64,000 nucleotides of DNA from Lentzea jiangxiensis (GTDB lineage Bacteria > Actinomycetota > Actinomycetes > Mycobacteriales > Pseudonocardiaceae), in assembly GCF_900104175.1 (NCBI RefSeq), contig NZ_FNIX01000007.1, forward strand, positions 1-64,000, given 5' to 3'. Below the pieces are notes generated by a model. The model was not told where the DNA came from. It searched no databases and saw only the letters and a list, made by a program, of their open reading frames with translations. Position 1 is the first letter of the stretch. Every line of letters starts with the position of its first letter. A program made the translations under genes and the position numbers. This document shows, in pieces, positions 31,181 through 39,108 of this stretch.

Positions 31181-32403
31181 TCGCCCAGCACGGGCGGCGC
31201 GGCCGGCGGGATGTCGTCCAGGAAGTCCATCGGCTCCGCGTACCGGTTGGAGTGCTGCCGGTCCTCGTCGCCGTTGGCCCCGGCCGCCGGCGGCATCATG
31301 CCGTAGCCACCCGCCCCGGGCACGGCCGCGGAACCGCGGCCGCCCATGCCCGCCACGGCGCCGCTCCCGGCCTGGCGGCCCAGCACCCCGGTGGCGCCGC
31401 CCGGCACCCCAGGGCCGGTGCCGGCCGGTGATCCCGGCGCGAACCCTCCCGGCATCCCCATCGTCGTGCCGTGGACGCCGCCGGCCGGTACGCCGAACGC
31501 CGTCGTGCCGTGCGGACCCCCGGTGCCGTGCGCAGCCCCGGTGGGACCGAACGCGGCGACCGCCGTGCTGTCGTCGTTCGCCGGCGGGCGGATGCCCGGC
31601 ACCGGCTCCGGTGGCAGCGGCGTCACCACCGGCGGCGGGGTGACGGGCGGCAGGGTGACGGGCGGCGGGGCGACGGGCGGCGGGGTGATGGGCGGCGGGG
31701 TGACGGGTGGCGAGACGGGTGTCGGCGGCTGCGCGACCTCCGGTGCCGTGTCGAACACCGGCAGAGTGCTGCGGGTGTTCCTGCTCTCGCTCTCGTAGAC
31801 CTGCATGACGGCCACCGCTTGCGCCTTGGCGTCGCGTGCCTCGGCCTTCGACGGCGTGTGGTCGTCGATCAGCTGGTCGAGCAGGTTCGCGCCCTGCGGG
31901 CCGTCGGGGACCTTGACGTCGTAGCCCTCCCGGAGGCGCCGCTCGGCCCAGTAGTGCACGGGCTCCGGCATCCGCCGCTTCGTCTCCTGCAGCACCGTCG
32001 TGTAGGTCTCGAGCCCGCGCGCCACCCGTTCGGAGGAGTCGGCGACCGTCTCGCCCCACGACGTCAGCGCCGAGGCCGCCTGAGTCGCCAGCTCCGCCGA
32101 CGGCCCGCGCCAGGACGACATGAGCTTGCCGACGATGTTCTGCACCGACCGGGACGTGTCGCGCAGCTGGGGCGCCAGCTCCTGCCACTGCGCGCTCCGC
32201 ACGGACATCCCCGGCACGTCAGCCGCGTGCACCATGTCCCACATCTGCTGGTGCGTGTACGCCTCCCAGCGGATGGTGCCGGAGTCGAACGCGTCCTCGC
32301 GCAGGTTCCTGCGGCGCTGCGCCCGAAGCCGCTTCTCGCGCCGGATCTGCCGCGCGGTCGGCTTGTGCTCTTCGGAGTAGTAGCCCTTGTCCCGCCTGCT
32401 CAT
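31177..32403 (-). CDS. PPE-type ESX substrate with proline-rich repeat region
   Basis: A 408-residue protein. The N-terminus is basic (TARQIRREKRLRAQRRR). Residues 45-190 form the PPE-like helical domain, with RWEAYTHQQMWDMVHAADVP, LMSSWRGPSAELATQAASAL carrying the W-x-G turn, and coiled segments. About residues 225-275 are a PPP[IV][TA]-type repeat (PPITPPPVAPPPVTLPPV), then a Gly/Pro/Met-rich disordered tail. The domain is the expected client of EspG at 28155-28925. ATG 32403 overlaps the upstream stop. Probably exported to the cell surface. Confidence 0.82.
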   Translation of the reverse strand: MSRRDKGYYSEEHKPTARQIRREKRLRAQRRRNLREDAFDSGTIRWEAYTHQQMWDMVHAADVPGMSVRSAQWQELAPQLRDTSRSVQNIVGKLMSSWRGPSAELATQAASALTSWGETVADSSERVARGLETYTTVLQETKRRMPEPVHYWAERRLREGYDVKVPDGPQGANLLDQLIDDHTPSKAEARDAKAQAVAVMQVYESESRNTRSTLPVFDTAPEVAQPPTPVSPPVTPPPITPPPVAPPPVTLPPVTPPPVVTPLPPEPVPGIRPPANDDSTAVAAFGPTGAAHGTGGPHGTTAFGVPAGGVHGTTMGMPGGFAPGSPAGTGPGVPGGATGVLGRQAGSGAVAGMGGRGSAAVPGAGGYGMMPPAAGANGDEDRQHSNRYAEPMDFLDDIPPAAPPVLGE

Positions 32404-32840
32404 GCCTGCCTCTTGAACGTCGCGGCGGCGTTCTCGTCCACGGCCACGTGCGTCTTCTTCACGGTCTCCAGCGCGTCGATCACCAGGTCGAGCTGCCGCA
32501 CGTACGACGTCAACGCGGCCCGAACACCACCTTCGGCGTCCCTGGCCCGCAACCCGAACGCCTTGCGCATCTGCACCGCGACCGGCCCCTTGCCGTCCGG
32601 CAGCGGCGTGGCGAGCACTTCGCTGCCGGCCAGGTGGCCCGCCAGTTCGTCGCGGCGCTGGTGCAGCAGCCGGATCGCCTGGTCGAAGTCGCCGGGGTCG
32701 ATCTCGATGCTGTCCGCGCCCGTCGTGGGAATGCCCACCAAGCCGATACCGGACACCGGCCCGACGACCTCCAGGACCCCCTCGTCCCGAAGCGATTTCC
32801 TCAAGCGCTCGGCCTCGTCCACGCTGTCCACCCTGACCAC
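32400..32840 (-). CDS. First gene of the ESX substrate operon, helical protein
   Basis: A 146-residue protein: VDSVDEAERLRKSLRDEGVL, then DFDQAIRLLHQRRDELAGHL, then a long helix (VRAALTSYVRQLDLVIDALE). It lacks a clear WXG, but its size, helices and place at the head of a coupled operon suggest an ESX-associated partner of the PPE-like protein. GTG 32840 is preceded by AAGGGGAG at 9 bp; the frame is open 39 codons upstream without protein-like sequence. Its stop overlaps the PPE ATG. Confidence 0.68.
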   Translation of the reverse strand: MVRVDSVDEAERLRKSLRDEGVLEVVGPVSGIGLVGIPTTGADSIEIDPGDFDQAIRLLHQRRDELAGHLAGSEVLATPLPDGKGPVAVQMRKAFGLRARDAEGGVRAALTSYVRQLDLVIDALETVKKTHVAVDENAAATFKRQA

Positions 32841-33000
32841 GGGCGCACACTCCCCTTGTTCGTGTTTCGACGGCTCAGCGCACCATACTGACCGGGCGCG
32901 GCCGCGAGATCCAGTCCCCGATGCACGGATCGGCACGAACGTTGCGCCCCTGGGCAAGGGCTTCCGGCGGTCGGATTTCGTTCAACGGTGCTCGAACGGC

Positions 33001-33034
33001 CTCGGTAGCCGGTGCAGGCGCATCGGCTACCGAG
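33001..33034 (-). terminator. Hairpin terminator of the STAS gene
   Basis: CTCGGTAGCCG (33001-33011) pairs perfectly with CGGCTACCGAG (33024-33034) across a 12-nt loop, 60 bp past the STAS stop on the minus strand and 160 bp before the ESX operon start. It should separate the two units. Confidence 0.6.
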
Positions 33035-33093
33035 GTGGAGCTACCGCACCCGAGTTCGGCTGACCGCTCAAGGCGGTGGTGCGTCGCGGCAGG

Positions 33094-33465
33094 TCAGGCG
33101 TGCGAGTCGGCGGCCAGCGCCTGCTCGACGTCCGGGTACAGCCCCAGCACCCGGTCGACGCCGGTCATCCCGAGCGGGCGCAGCACGATCTTGTGCGCTG
33201 CCGCGACCCTCAGCTGAACGCCCTTCGCGACCGTCTCGCGCCGCAGTTCGAGCAGCGCGTTGAGACCGGCGGAACCGAAGAACTCGACCTCTGCCAGGTC
33301 GATCACGAGCGAGTGGGGTGGTGTCGCCGCGGCAAGGGCGGTCTGCAGGTTGGCGCGCAGCGCGGGGGCCGTGACCTGGTCCAGCTCACCGGCGACGCGC
33401 AAGACGACTGAAAGGCCGTGCATTTCCTGCTGCACGAGCAGCGGTGAAAGGGAACTGTCCAGCAT
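33094..33465 (-). CDS. STAS-domain anti-sigma factor antagonist
   Basis: A 123-residue SpoIIAA-type protein: GLSVVLRVAGELDQVTAPAL, SLVIDLAEVEFFGSAGLNAL with the phosphorylatable Ser of the FxGSAGL motif, and a C-terminal helix (VDRVLGLYPDVEQALAA). Such proteins bind and sequester anti-sigma kinases until phosphorylated. No kinase or sigma gene is adjacent. ATG 33465 follows CAGGAG by 7 bp. The two sigma-B-type promoters in this window make a partner-switch link plausible, though this is inference. Confidence 0.9.
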   Translation of the reverse strand: MLDSSLSPLLVQQEMHGLSVVLRVAGELDQVTAPALRANLQTALAAATPPHSLVIDLAEVEFFGSAGLNALLELRRETVAKGVQLRVAAAHKIVLRPLGMTGVDRVLGLYPDVEQALAADSHA

Positions 33466-33619
33466 GGCAGCACTCTCCTGGCCCTGATGGGTGGCTCTTG
33501 GGAAGAGGGCAGCTGGCGTTTCAACCGCTCACGTATGCAGCATACAGTCCCGCGGCGGTGAAAAGCGCCGTCAGAGGTTCGTAACAATTTGCGAACCGGT
33601 CATGCGGCAGGATTTGCTC

Positions 33620-34180
33620 ATGCCGGTACCCAGAGTCATGGCCGGGTCACTCGTTCTGCTCGCCGCGCTGGCGGCGTGCGGTGGCGCTCCGGCGGGTGCG
33701 CCGCAACCGGCCCCCACCACACCGCAGGCCACCTCCCAGACGAGCGCCGCCACGCCGGCGAGCAGCACTCCCGCGGTACCGGACCAGTTGAAGTTCACCG
33801 CCAAGACCGTCGACGGCAAAGAGCTGAACGGCGCGGACCTGGCAGGAAAACCGATCGTCCTGTGGTTCTGGGCGCCGTGGTGCCCGAAGTGCCAGCGCGA
33901 GGCGCCCGGCATGGCCGCCGCCGCGAAGGAACACGCCGGCAAGGTCACGTTCCTGGGCGTCGCCGCGCTCGACAAGGTCCCGGCGATGCAGCAGTTCGTG
34001 CAGAAGCACGGCCTGCAGTCGTTCCAGCACATCGCGGACGAGGACAGCGCGGTGTGGAAGCGTTTCGGCGTGACCGCGCAGCCCGCCTACGCGTTCGTCG
34101 GAGCGGACGGCAAGGTCGACGTCGTGACGAGCCAACTGTCCGAAGAGGACTTGAAGCAGCGGCTGAGCAAGATCGCATGA
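33620..34180 (+). CDS. Secreted thioredoxin-like lipoprotein (TlpA/MPT53 type)
   Basis: Extracellular thiol-disulphide oxidoreductase. The lipobox is LAAC near residue 20, followed by a Thr/Ala/Pro-rich linker and a thioredoxin fold with APWCPKCQREAPGM and the cis-Pro AQPAYAFV. ATG 33620 is preferred because AGGA lies 8 bp upstream; the frame opens 6 codons earlier. It is translationally coupled to a CcdA-like gene, the same pairing as mpt53 with its CcdA partner in mycobacteria. It probably makes or isomerises disulphides in exported proteins. Confidence 0.88.
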   Translation: MPVPRVMAGSLVLLAALAACGGAPAGAPQPAPTTPQATSQTSAATPASSTPAVPDQLKFTAKTVDGKELNGADLAGKPIVLWFWAPWCPKCQREAPGMAAAAKEHAGKVTFLGVAALDKVPAMQQFVQKHGLQSFQHIADEDSAVWKRFGVTAQPAYAFVGADGKVDVVTSQLSEEDLKQRLSKIA

Positions 34181-35019
34181 CGCAGACGCTGCTGGTGGCC
34201 GTGGTGGCCGGGATGGTCGCCACGGTCAACCCGTGCGGGTTCGCGATGCTGCCCGCCTACCTGGCGCTGGTCGCGACCTGCGCGAGCGAGCAGTCCCGCG
34301 CCCGGTTGCTGACCAGGGCCGTGGTCTCCAGCGCGATGATGACCCTCGGGTTCGTCACCGTCTTCGGCCTGTTCGGCCTGGCGTTCTCCGTGATCGCCTT
34401 GTCGGTGCAGCGCTACCTGCCGTTCGTGACGGTGGCGATCGGCCTGGCGCTCGTCGTGGTGGGAACACTGCTGCTGATGGGCCGGGAGATCACGCTGCTG
34501 ATCCCGAAACCGAGCAGGGGAGCGCCGAACCGGCACGTGGGGTCGATGTTCGGCTACGGCGTGGCGTACGCGATCGCGTCGCTGTCGTGCACCATCGGCC
34601 CGTTCCTGGCCGTCGCCGGCTCGACGCTGCGCGGCGGCGACCTGCTGGAGGGAGTCACGGCGTTCCTCGCCTACGCGCTGGGCATGGGCCTGGTGGTGAC
34701 GGTCCTCGCGATCGGCACCGCGCTGGCCAGCGACGTGATGACCCGGCGGGCCCGCTCGCTGCTGCCGCACGCGTCCCGGCTCGGCGGCGTGCTGCTGGTG
34801 CTCGTCGGTCTGTACGTGGCGTACTACGGCGTCTACGAACTGCGGCTGTTCTTCGACGACGCGGATCCGTCCGACCCGGTGGTCGACGCGGCGGGACGGC
34901 TCCAGGGGCTGCTGGTGGAGTGGTTCACCGCGATCGGGCCGGTCCCGTTCGTCGTCGTGCTGGTGCTGCTCGTGGTGGGCGGGGTGCTGCTGGTCCGGCG
35001 GCGCGTGCGGACTCGCTGA
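34177..35019 (+). CDS. CcdA/DsbD-type membrane electron carrier
   Basis: A 280-residue membrane protein that passes reducing equivalents across the membrane to the adjacent thioredoxin-like lipoprotein. The six CcdA helices are visible, with the redox cysteines in VATVNPCGFAMLPAYLAL and IASLSCTIGPFLAV. There is an extra helix near the C-terminus (VPFVVVLVLLVVGGVLLV). ATG 34177 overlaps the upstream stop (ATGA). A hairpin at 35070-35106 probably ends the transcript. Confidence 0.9.
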   Translation: MTQTLLVAVVAGMVATVNPCGFAMLPAYLALVATCASEQSRARLLTRAVVSSAMMTLGFVTVFGLFGLAFSVIALSVQRYLPFVTVAIGLALVVVGTLLLMGREITLLIPKPSRGAPNRHVGSMFGYGVAYAIASLSCTIGPFLAVAGSTLRGGDLLEGVTAFLAYALGMGLVVTVLAIGTALASDVMTRRARSLLPHASRLGGVLLVLVGLYVAYYGVYELRLFFDDADPSDPVVDAAGRLQGLLVEWFTAIGPVPFVVVLVLLVVGGVLLVRRRVRTR

Positions 35020-35069
35020 TCAGCGCTTGCCCTGAACCGGGGCGCTGACGGCTGAGCTGGAAATGCCGA

Positions 35070-35106
35070 TGGGGCCGCCTCCGGAGATGTCCCGGAAACG
35101 GCCCCA
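35070..35106. terminator. Hairpin between convergent ccdA and kamA
   Basis: TGGGGCCG (35070-35077) pairs with CGGCCCCA (35099-35106); the loop holds a second small pairing, TCCGG with CCGGA. It lies 50 bp past the CcdA stop and 10 bp past the kamA stop, so it can serve both strands. Confidence 0.6.
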
Positions 35107-35115
35107 CCGCGCCCG

Positions 35116-36504
35116 TCAGCCCTGGTCGGTCCACCACTTCTGACCGGCCTCACCGAGCGTGGAGATCGGGTCGTAGTAGGGGTGGCGCCGGTCCAACGCC
35201 TCGGGGTCCTCGAGCTCGATCCCGGTCCGGTAGTTCTTGGTCCAGTAGGAGATCCCGAGCTCCCGGTCGTACTCCGCGAGCTGGTGCACCCACCGCTTCC
35301 CGACGTACGGCACGTCGCACACGATGCGAGGAGTCGCATACCCGGGCAGGTAGCCCATGATCGCGTGCTGCAGCTCCTGCGCCTCCCACACCGCCACCCG
35401 CCAGTGCTCGGCGTTGGGGATCATGTCGCACATGTAGAAGTAGTACGGCAGGATGTTCGCTTCGCCTTGCAGCGCGAAGCAGAGGTCCAGCAGGTCGTCC
35501 GAGGTGGCGTTGACGCCCTTCATCAGGACGCCCTGGTTGCGGACGTCGCGGACGCCGACCTCCAGAGCAGTCCGGGCGGCCTCGGCGACGAGAGGCGTCA
35601 CGGACTGGGCGTGGTTCACGTGTGTGTGGATCGCGAGGTTGACGCCACGGCGTGAGGCGGTGCGGGCCACGCGCTCCAGGCCCTCGACGACGCGGGGCTG
35701 CAGCCAGTGTTGCGGCAGACCGGCCAGCGCTTTGGTGGCCAGGCGGACGTCGCGGACCGTTTCGATGTCCAGCAGGCGCATCAGGAACGACTCGAGCTGC
35801 GGCCACGGGACGTTGGCCACGTCGCCGCCGGAGACGACGACGTCGCGGACACCCGGGGTCTTCTTCAGGTACTCGATCATCTGGTCCTGGCGGTCGACCG
35901 GCTTGAGCGAGAGCTTGTGCTTGTCGATCAACGGCGTGGAGTTGCCGACCAGGTCCATGCGGGTGCAGTGGCCGCAGTACTGGGGACAGGTCGACACCAT
36001 CTCGGCGAGGACCTTGGTGGGGTAGCGGTGGGTCAGGCCTTCGACGACCCACATCTCCGCCTCGTGCAGCGAGTCGCGCTGGGAGTGCGGGTGCGACGGC
36101 CAGTTCGGGTCGCGGTCGGAGGCGACCGGGAGCATGTAGCGGCGCACCGGGTCGTTCAGGAACGCCTCGGTGAAGGCGTCGGGGTTCAGGTCCGCGTCGA
36201 CCGCCATCGTGTTGAACATCTGCGGCGGGATCAGCATCGACATCGTGGCGAACGCCGACTGGTCCGCGGCGAGGTCGTCGTAGAACTCGTCGGTGAGCAG
36301 GTCGCCCGCGACCTTGCGGAGCTGCTTCACGTTCTTCACGCAGTTCACGCGCTGCCACTGGGCGTCGCGCCACTGCGCCTCGGTCACGTGTGACCAGCCG
36401 GGGAAGCGTCGCCAGTCCGGTTCGACCAGCTCACGGCGGACATACGTGTACGGCTGGCGGTCCAGCCGCTCCAGCGCCGTGGGGGCGTCGTGCAGCGCGG
36501 TCAT
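35116..36504 (-). CDS. kamA: Lysine 2,3-aminomutase family radical SAM enzyme
   Basis: Converts L-lysine to L-beta-lysine using S-adenosylmethionine and PLP. The 462-residue protein has the iron-sulphur motif CPQYCGHC (CxxxCxxC) near residue 175, VSGGDVANVPW, NQGVLMKGVN and ILPYYFYMCDMIPN, as in KamA. No acyl-carrier or peptide-modification signature is seen. ATG 36504 heads the gene. It is single on the minus strand, about 4 kb from the kdd-kamDE-kal operon whose first aminomutase substrate it should supply. A 10-bp palindrome AGGATATCTT 29 bp upstream is shared with that operon. Confidence 0.92.
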   Translation of the reverse strand: MTALHDAPTALERLDRQPYTYVRRELVEPDWRRFPGWSHVTEAQWRDAQWQRVNCVKNVKQLRKVAGDLLTDEFYDDLAADQSAFATMSMLIPPQMFNTMAVDADLNPDAFTEAFLNDPVRRYMLPVASDRDPNWPSHPHSQRDSLHEAEMWVVEGLTHRYPTKVLAEMVSTCPQYCGHCTRMDLVGNSTPLIDKHKLSLKPVDRQDQMIEYLKKTPGVRDVVVSGGDVANVPWPQLESFLMRLLDIETVRDVRLATKALAGLPQHWLQPRVVEGLERVARTASRRGVNLAIHTHVNHAQSVTPLVAEAARTALEVGVRDVRNQGVLMKGVNATSDDLLDLCFALQGEANILPYYFYMCDMIPNAEHWRVAVWEAQELQHAIMGYLPGYATPRIVCDVPYVGKRWVHQLAEYDRELGISYWTKNYRTGIELEDPEALDRRHPYYDPISTLGEAGQKWWTDQG

Positions 36505-36532
36505 CCGTACTCCTCAGCGTCGAGGTCGCGTA

Positions 36533-36542
36533 AAGATATCCT
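36533..36542 (-). promoter_or_regulatory. Candidate operator upstream of kamA (AGGATATCTT)
   Basis: The minus strand reads AGGATATCTT 29 bp from the kamA ATG, one base from the perfect palindrome AAGATATCTT upstream of the kdd-kam operon at 40642-40651. It may alternatively be part of the -10 element (GGATAT), with TTTACG 19 bp upstream. Confidence 0.4.
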
Positions 36543-36634
36543 GTCACACCGCCAGCTTGCCGTAAATATTTCAGATCAAGGACTGGTGGAGACGGGGTCG
36601 GGAGCAATTGGCGGCTCTCGTGCGTTCACCAGGC

Positions 36635-37099
36635 ATGCCCCTTCTCGCGCTGCTGCTGCTCGGCTTCTTCGCCGAGGTCGCGGTCATGGTCGCCGTCGGC
36701 AACGCCATCGGCGGGCTCTGGATGATCGCCCTGCTCCTGGTCGGCACCCTCGTCGGCCTGTCGCTGGTGCGCCGCCAGGGCGCGCAGACGCTGGCCGCGT
36801 TCCGCGAGTCGGTGTTCCAGCGCCAGCAGCCGCACCAGGAGATGGCCGACGGCGTGCTCATCGCGGCGGCCGGTGCGTTGATCATGGTGCCGGGCTTCAT
36901 CAGCGACGTGGTGGCGTTGTTCCTGCTGTTCCCGCCCACGCGCAAGCTCGTGAGCAGGCGGGTCGCGCGCAAGGCGGAGGCGGCGGCGCTCAAGTTCGAG
37001 CACCAGCGCCGCTTCGGAGCCGGTCAGGTCGTCGAGGGCGAGGTGCTCGACGTCGACGCCGGCCCGGTGGTCATCACGGAGCGGCGCGAGCTGACGTGA
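36635..37099 (+). CDS. fxsA: FxsA-family membrane protein
   Basis: A 154-residue membrane protein with LLALLLLGFFAEVAVMVAVG, LWMIALLLVGTLVGLSLVRR, the conserved GxxLIMVPGFISDVVALFLL region and LFPPTRKL before a basic tail, matching FxsA, known for easing phage T7 exclusion when overproduced in E. coli. The start is uncertain among TTG 36608, GTG 36620 and ATG 36635; ATG fits the family N-terminus. The stop overlaps the GTG of a GNAT gene. Confidence 0.88.
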   Translation: MPLLALLLLGFFAEVAVMVAVGNAIGGLWMIALLLVGTLVGLSLVRRQGAQTLAAFRESVFQRQQPHQEMADGVLIAAAGALIMVPGFISDVVALFLLFPPTRKLVSRRVARKAEAAALKFEHQRRFGAGQVVEGEVLDVDAGPVVITERRELT

Positions 37100-37656
37100 T
37101 CCGGGCGTACGACCCGTCCGACCTGGACGCGCTCTACGACATCTGCCTCGACACGGGCGACGGTGGCCGGGGTGCGCGGCACCTGTTCGACGACCCGCGC
37201 CTGCTGGGGCACGCCTACGTCGGGCCGTACGTGGCGTTCGAGCCTGATCTGGCGTTCGTGGCGGAGGACGACCTCGGCGTCTGCGGGTACGCGCTGGCGA
37301 CGGCCGACACGGAGGCGTTCGAAGACCGCTGTGACCGTGACTGGTGGCCTGACCTGCGCGTTCGCTATCCGCTGAGGCCGAACGCGAACCGGGTCGTGGA
37401 GCTGGTCCACCGGCCGACGCGGGTCGACCCGATCATGGTGCGCGCCTACCCGGCGCACCTGCACGCGAACCTGCTGCCGCGTGCGCAGGGCCGGGGATTC
37501 GGCGGCGCGCTCGTTCGGAGCGTCCTCGAATACCTGGAGAAGGGCGTGCATGTGCACGTGCGGCACCACAACACACACGCGATCGGCTTCTGGGAGCACC
37601 TCGGCTTCCGCGTGATCGACTCCGCGGACGAGCTCGTACTCGGTCTGCGCCTCTAG
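37096..37656 (+). CDS. GNAT-family N-acetyltransferase
   Basis: A 186-residue acetyltransferase. The acetyl-CoA pyrophosphate loop is RAQGRGFGGALVRSVLEYL near residue 145, with a C-terminal NTHAIGFWEHLGFRVID typical of the fold. The internal YPAHLHANLLP stretch resembles the GNAT half of bacterial OGA-like proteins; the substrate is unknown. GTG 37096 overlaps the fxsA stop. The 3' end overlaps by 4 bp the convergent SsgA-like gene. Confidence 0.87.
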   Translation: MIRAYDPSDLDALYDICLDTGDGGRGARHLFDDPRLLGHAYVGPYVAFEPDLAFVAEDDLGVCGYALATADTEAFEDRCDRDWWPDLRVRYPLRPNANRVVELVHRPTRVDPIMVRAYPAHLHANLLPRAQGRGFGGALVRSVLEYLEKGVHVHVRHHNTHAIGFWEHLGFRVIDSADELVLGLRL

Positions 37657-38048
37657 CCGAGCAGGTCCTTCATCAGCAGGTCCCAGTCGAAGACCTCCTG
37701 CCCGGCGGGCACGGCGGCGTAGGTGGACTTCAGGAACCGGCGCAGCTCCTCGGCCGACAGGTGGAAGACCGCGTGCGAGTCCTCGGTGAGCAGTTCCAGC
37801 ACGAGCACGTCGCCGTCGGCCGGACGCAGCCGCACGTCGCCGAGACCGGCGGGCGACAGCAGGCCCTCGGAGAGCAGCGCGCGCCCGACCAGCCAGACCG
37901 ACTCCTGGTCCTTCGTGTGAAAACGCATGGTCACGGCATGCGGATCGTCCGACCGGTACTGGAGGTCGACGTCCATGGGCTCGGCCGAGCCGTCCGGCCG
38001 GATGAACTCGACGACGGTGGCGGTGCCGAGCCTGGTCTCGTTGAACAT
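37653..38048 (-). CDS. SsgA-family sporulation/cell division regulator
   Basis: A 131-residue SsgA-like protein (SALP) found only in actinomycetes that form mycelium or spores, where the family directs FtsZ placement and septation. Segments typical of the family are DVDLQYRSDDPHAVTMRFHT, VWLVGRALLSEGL, VLVLELLTEDSHAVFHLS and LRRFLKSTYAAVP. ATG 38048 follows GGAGGAAC by 4-5 bp. Which SALP class it belongs to cannot be set without alignment. Confidence 0.9.
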   Translation of the reverse strand: MFNETRLGTATVVEFIRPDGSAEPMDVDLQYRSDDPHAVTMRFHTKDQESVWLVGRALLSEGLLSPAGLGDVRLRPADGDVLVLELLTEDSHAVFHLSAEELRRFLKSTYAAVPAGQEVFDWDLLMKDLLG

Positions 38049-38113
38049 CGCCGTTCCTCCTCCGCGGTGAGGGTGCCTCACCCAACACGGGCGCCGTCGG
38101 GGATCGGTTCAAA

Positions 38114-38139
38114 GCTTCTCCGAAGTTCTCTTTGGGTAT
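38114..38139 (+). promoter_or_regulatory. Possible sigma-B-like promoter of the LLM-GH13 pair
   Basis: GCTT-N16-GGGTAT (38114-38117 and 38134-38139) fits the loose consensus GNNT-N14-16-GGGTAY and lies 9 bp before ATG 38149, implying a nearly leaderless transcript. The -35 half is weak. Confidence 0.35.
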
Positions 38140-38148
38140 TGAAGTCGC

Positions 38149-39108
38149 ATGACCGTCTACGGCATCCACGCATCCCACGAGCAGATACACCCCACAGACC
38201 TGCTCACCGCCGTGCGCAGGGCCGAGGAGGCCGGGTTCGGCGCCGCGATGTGCTCCGACCACTTCTCGCCGTGGAGCGCGCGCCAGGGCCAGTCCGGGTA
38301 CGCCTGGACCTGGCTCGGCGCGGCGCTGCAGGCCACGAACCTCCCGTTCGGCGTGGTCACGGCGCCGGGCCAGCGCTACCACCCGGCGATCACCGCCCAG
38401 GCGATCGGCACGCTCGCCGCGATGTACCCCGGCCGGTTCTGGGCCGCGCTCGGCACCGGCGAGGCGAGCAACGAGCACATCACCGGTGACGGCTGGCCCC
38501 GCAAGGACATCCGGACGGCACGCCTGCGCGAGTGCGTCGACGTCATCCGCGCGCTGCTGTCCGGCGAGGAGGTCAGCCACGACGGCCTGATCACGGTCGA
38601 CCGCGCCAAGCTCTGGACGTTGCCCGACGAGGTGCCGCTGCTGATCGGCGCCGCGGTGAGCCCGGAGACCGCGCGGTGGTGCGCCTCGTGGGCGGACGGC
38701 CTGATCACCGTCAACGCGTCCCCGGAGAGGCTGCGCACCGTGGCCGACGCCTACCGTGACGCCGGCGGCAGGGGCAAGCTCCACCTGCAGGTGCACCTGA
38801 GCTGGGCCGAGAACGACGACGCCGCGTCCGCGATCGCGCACGACCAGTGGCGCAGCAACATCTTCCGCCCGCCGGTCTGCTGGGACCTCGAGCTGGCCGA
38901 GCACTTCGACGTCGTCTCCGAGAAGGTCACGCCCGAGCAGGTCGCGGAGGTCGTCAACATCTCCGCGGACCTGAAGTGGCACGCCGAGCAGCTGCGGACG
39001 TACGCCTCGCTCGGGTTCGAGGAGATCTACCTGCACCACGTCGGCCAGGACCTGCTGCCGTTCGTGGACGCGTTCGGCGAGCACGTGCTGCCGGAGGTGA
39101 CGCGGTGA
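38149..39108 (+). CDS. LLM-class (luciferase-like) flavin oxidoreductase, non-F420 type
   Basis: A 319-residue TIM-barrel monooxygenase-like enzyme: DLLTAVRRAEEAGFGAAMCS, WTWLGAALQATNLPFGVVTA, MYPGRFWAALGTGEASNEH and LLIGAAVSPETARWCASWAD. It resembles the subfamily of LLM proteins (TIGR03885 type) that is commonly encoded next to a GH13 enzyme, as here. Cofactor FMN or F420 is not resolved by eye. The stop overlaps the GTG of the GH13 gene, so the two are coupled. Confidence 0.85.
   Translation: MTVYGIHASHEQIHPTDLLTAVRRAEEAGFGAAMCSDHFSPWSARQGQSGYAWTWLGAALQATNLPFGVVTAPGQRYHPAITAQAIGTLAAMYPGRFWAALGTGEASNEHITGDGWPRKDIRTARLRECVDVIRALLSGEEVSHDGLITVDRAKLWTLPDEVPLLIGAAVSPETARWCASWADGLITVNASPERLRTVADAYRDAGGRGKLHLQVHLSWAENDDAASAIAHDQWRSNIFRPPVCWDLELAEHFDVVSEKVTPEQVAEVVNISADLKWHAEQLRTYASLGFEEIYLHHVGQDLLPFVDAFGEHVLPEVTR

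Noticed and set aside
31620-31720. Tandem GTGACGGGCGGCGG repeats that looked like a regulatory iteron array
   Set aside because: They lie inside the PPE-like gene and encode its proline repeat; no origin features are present.
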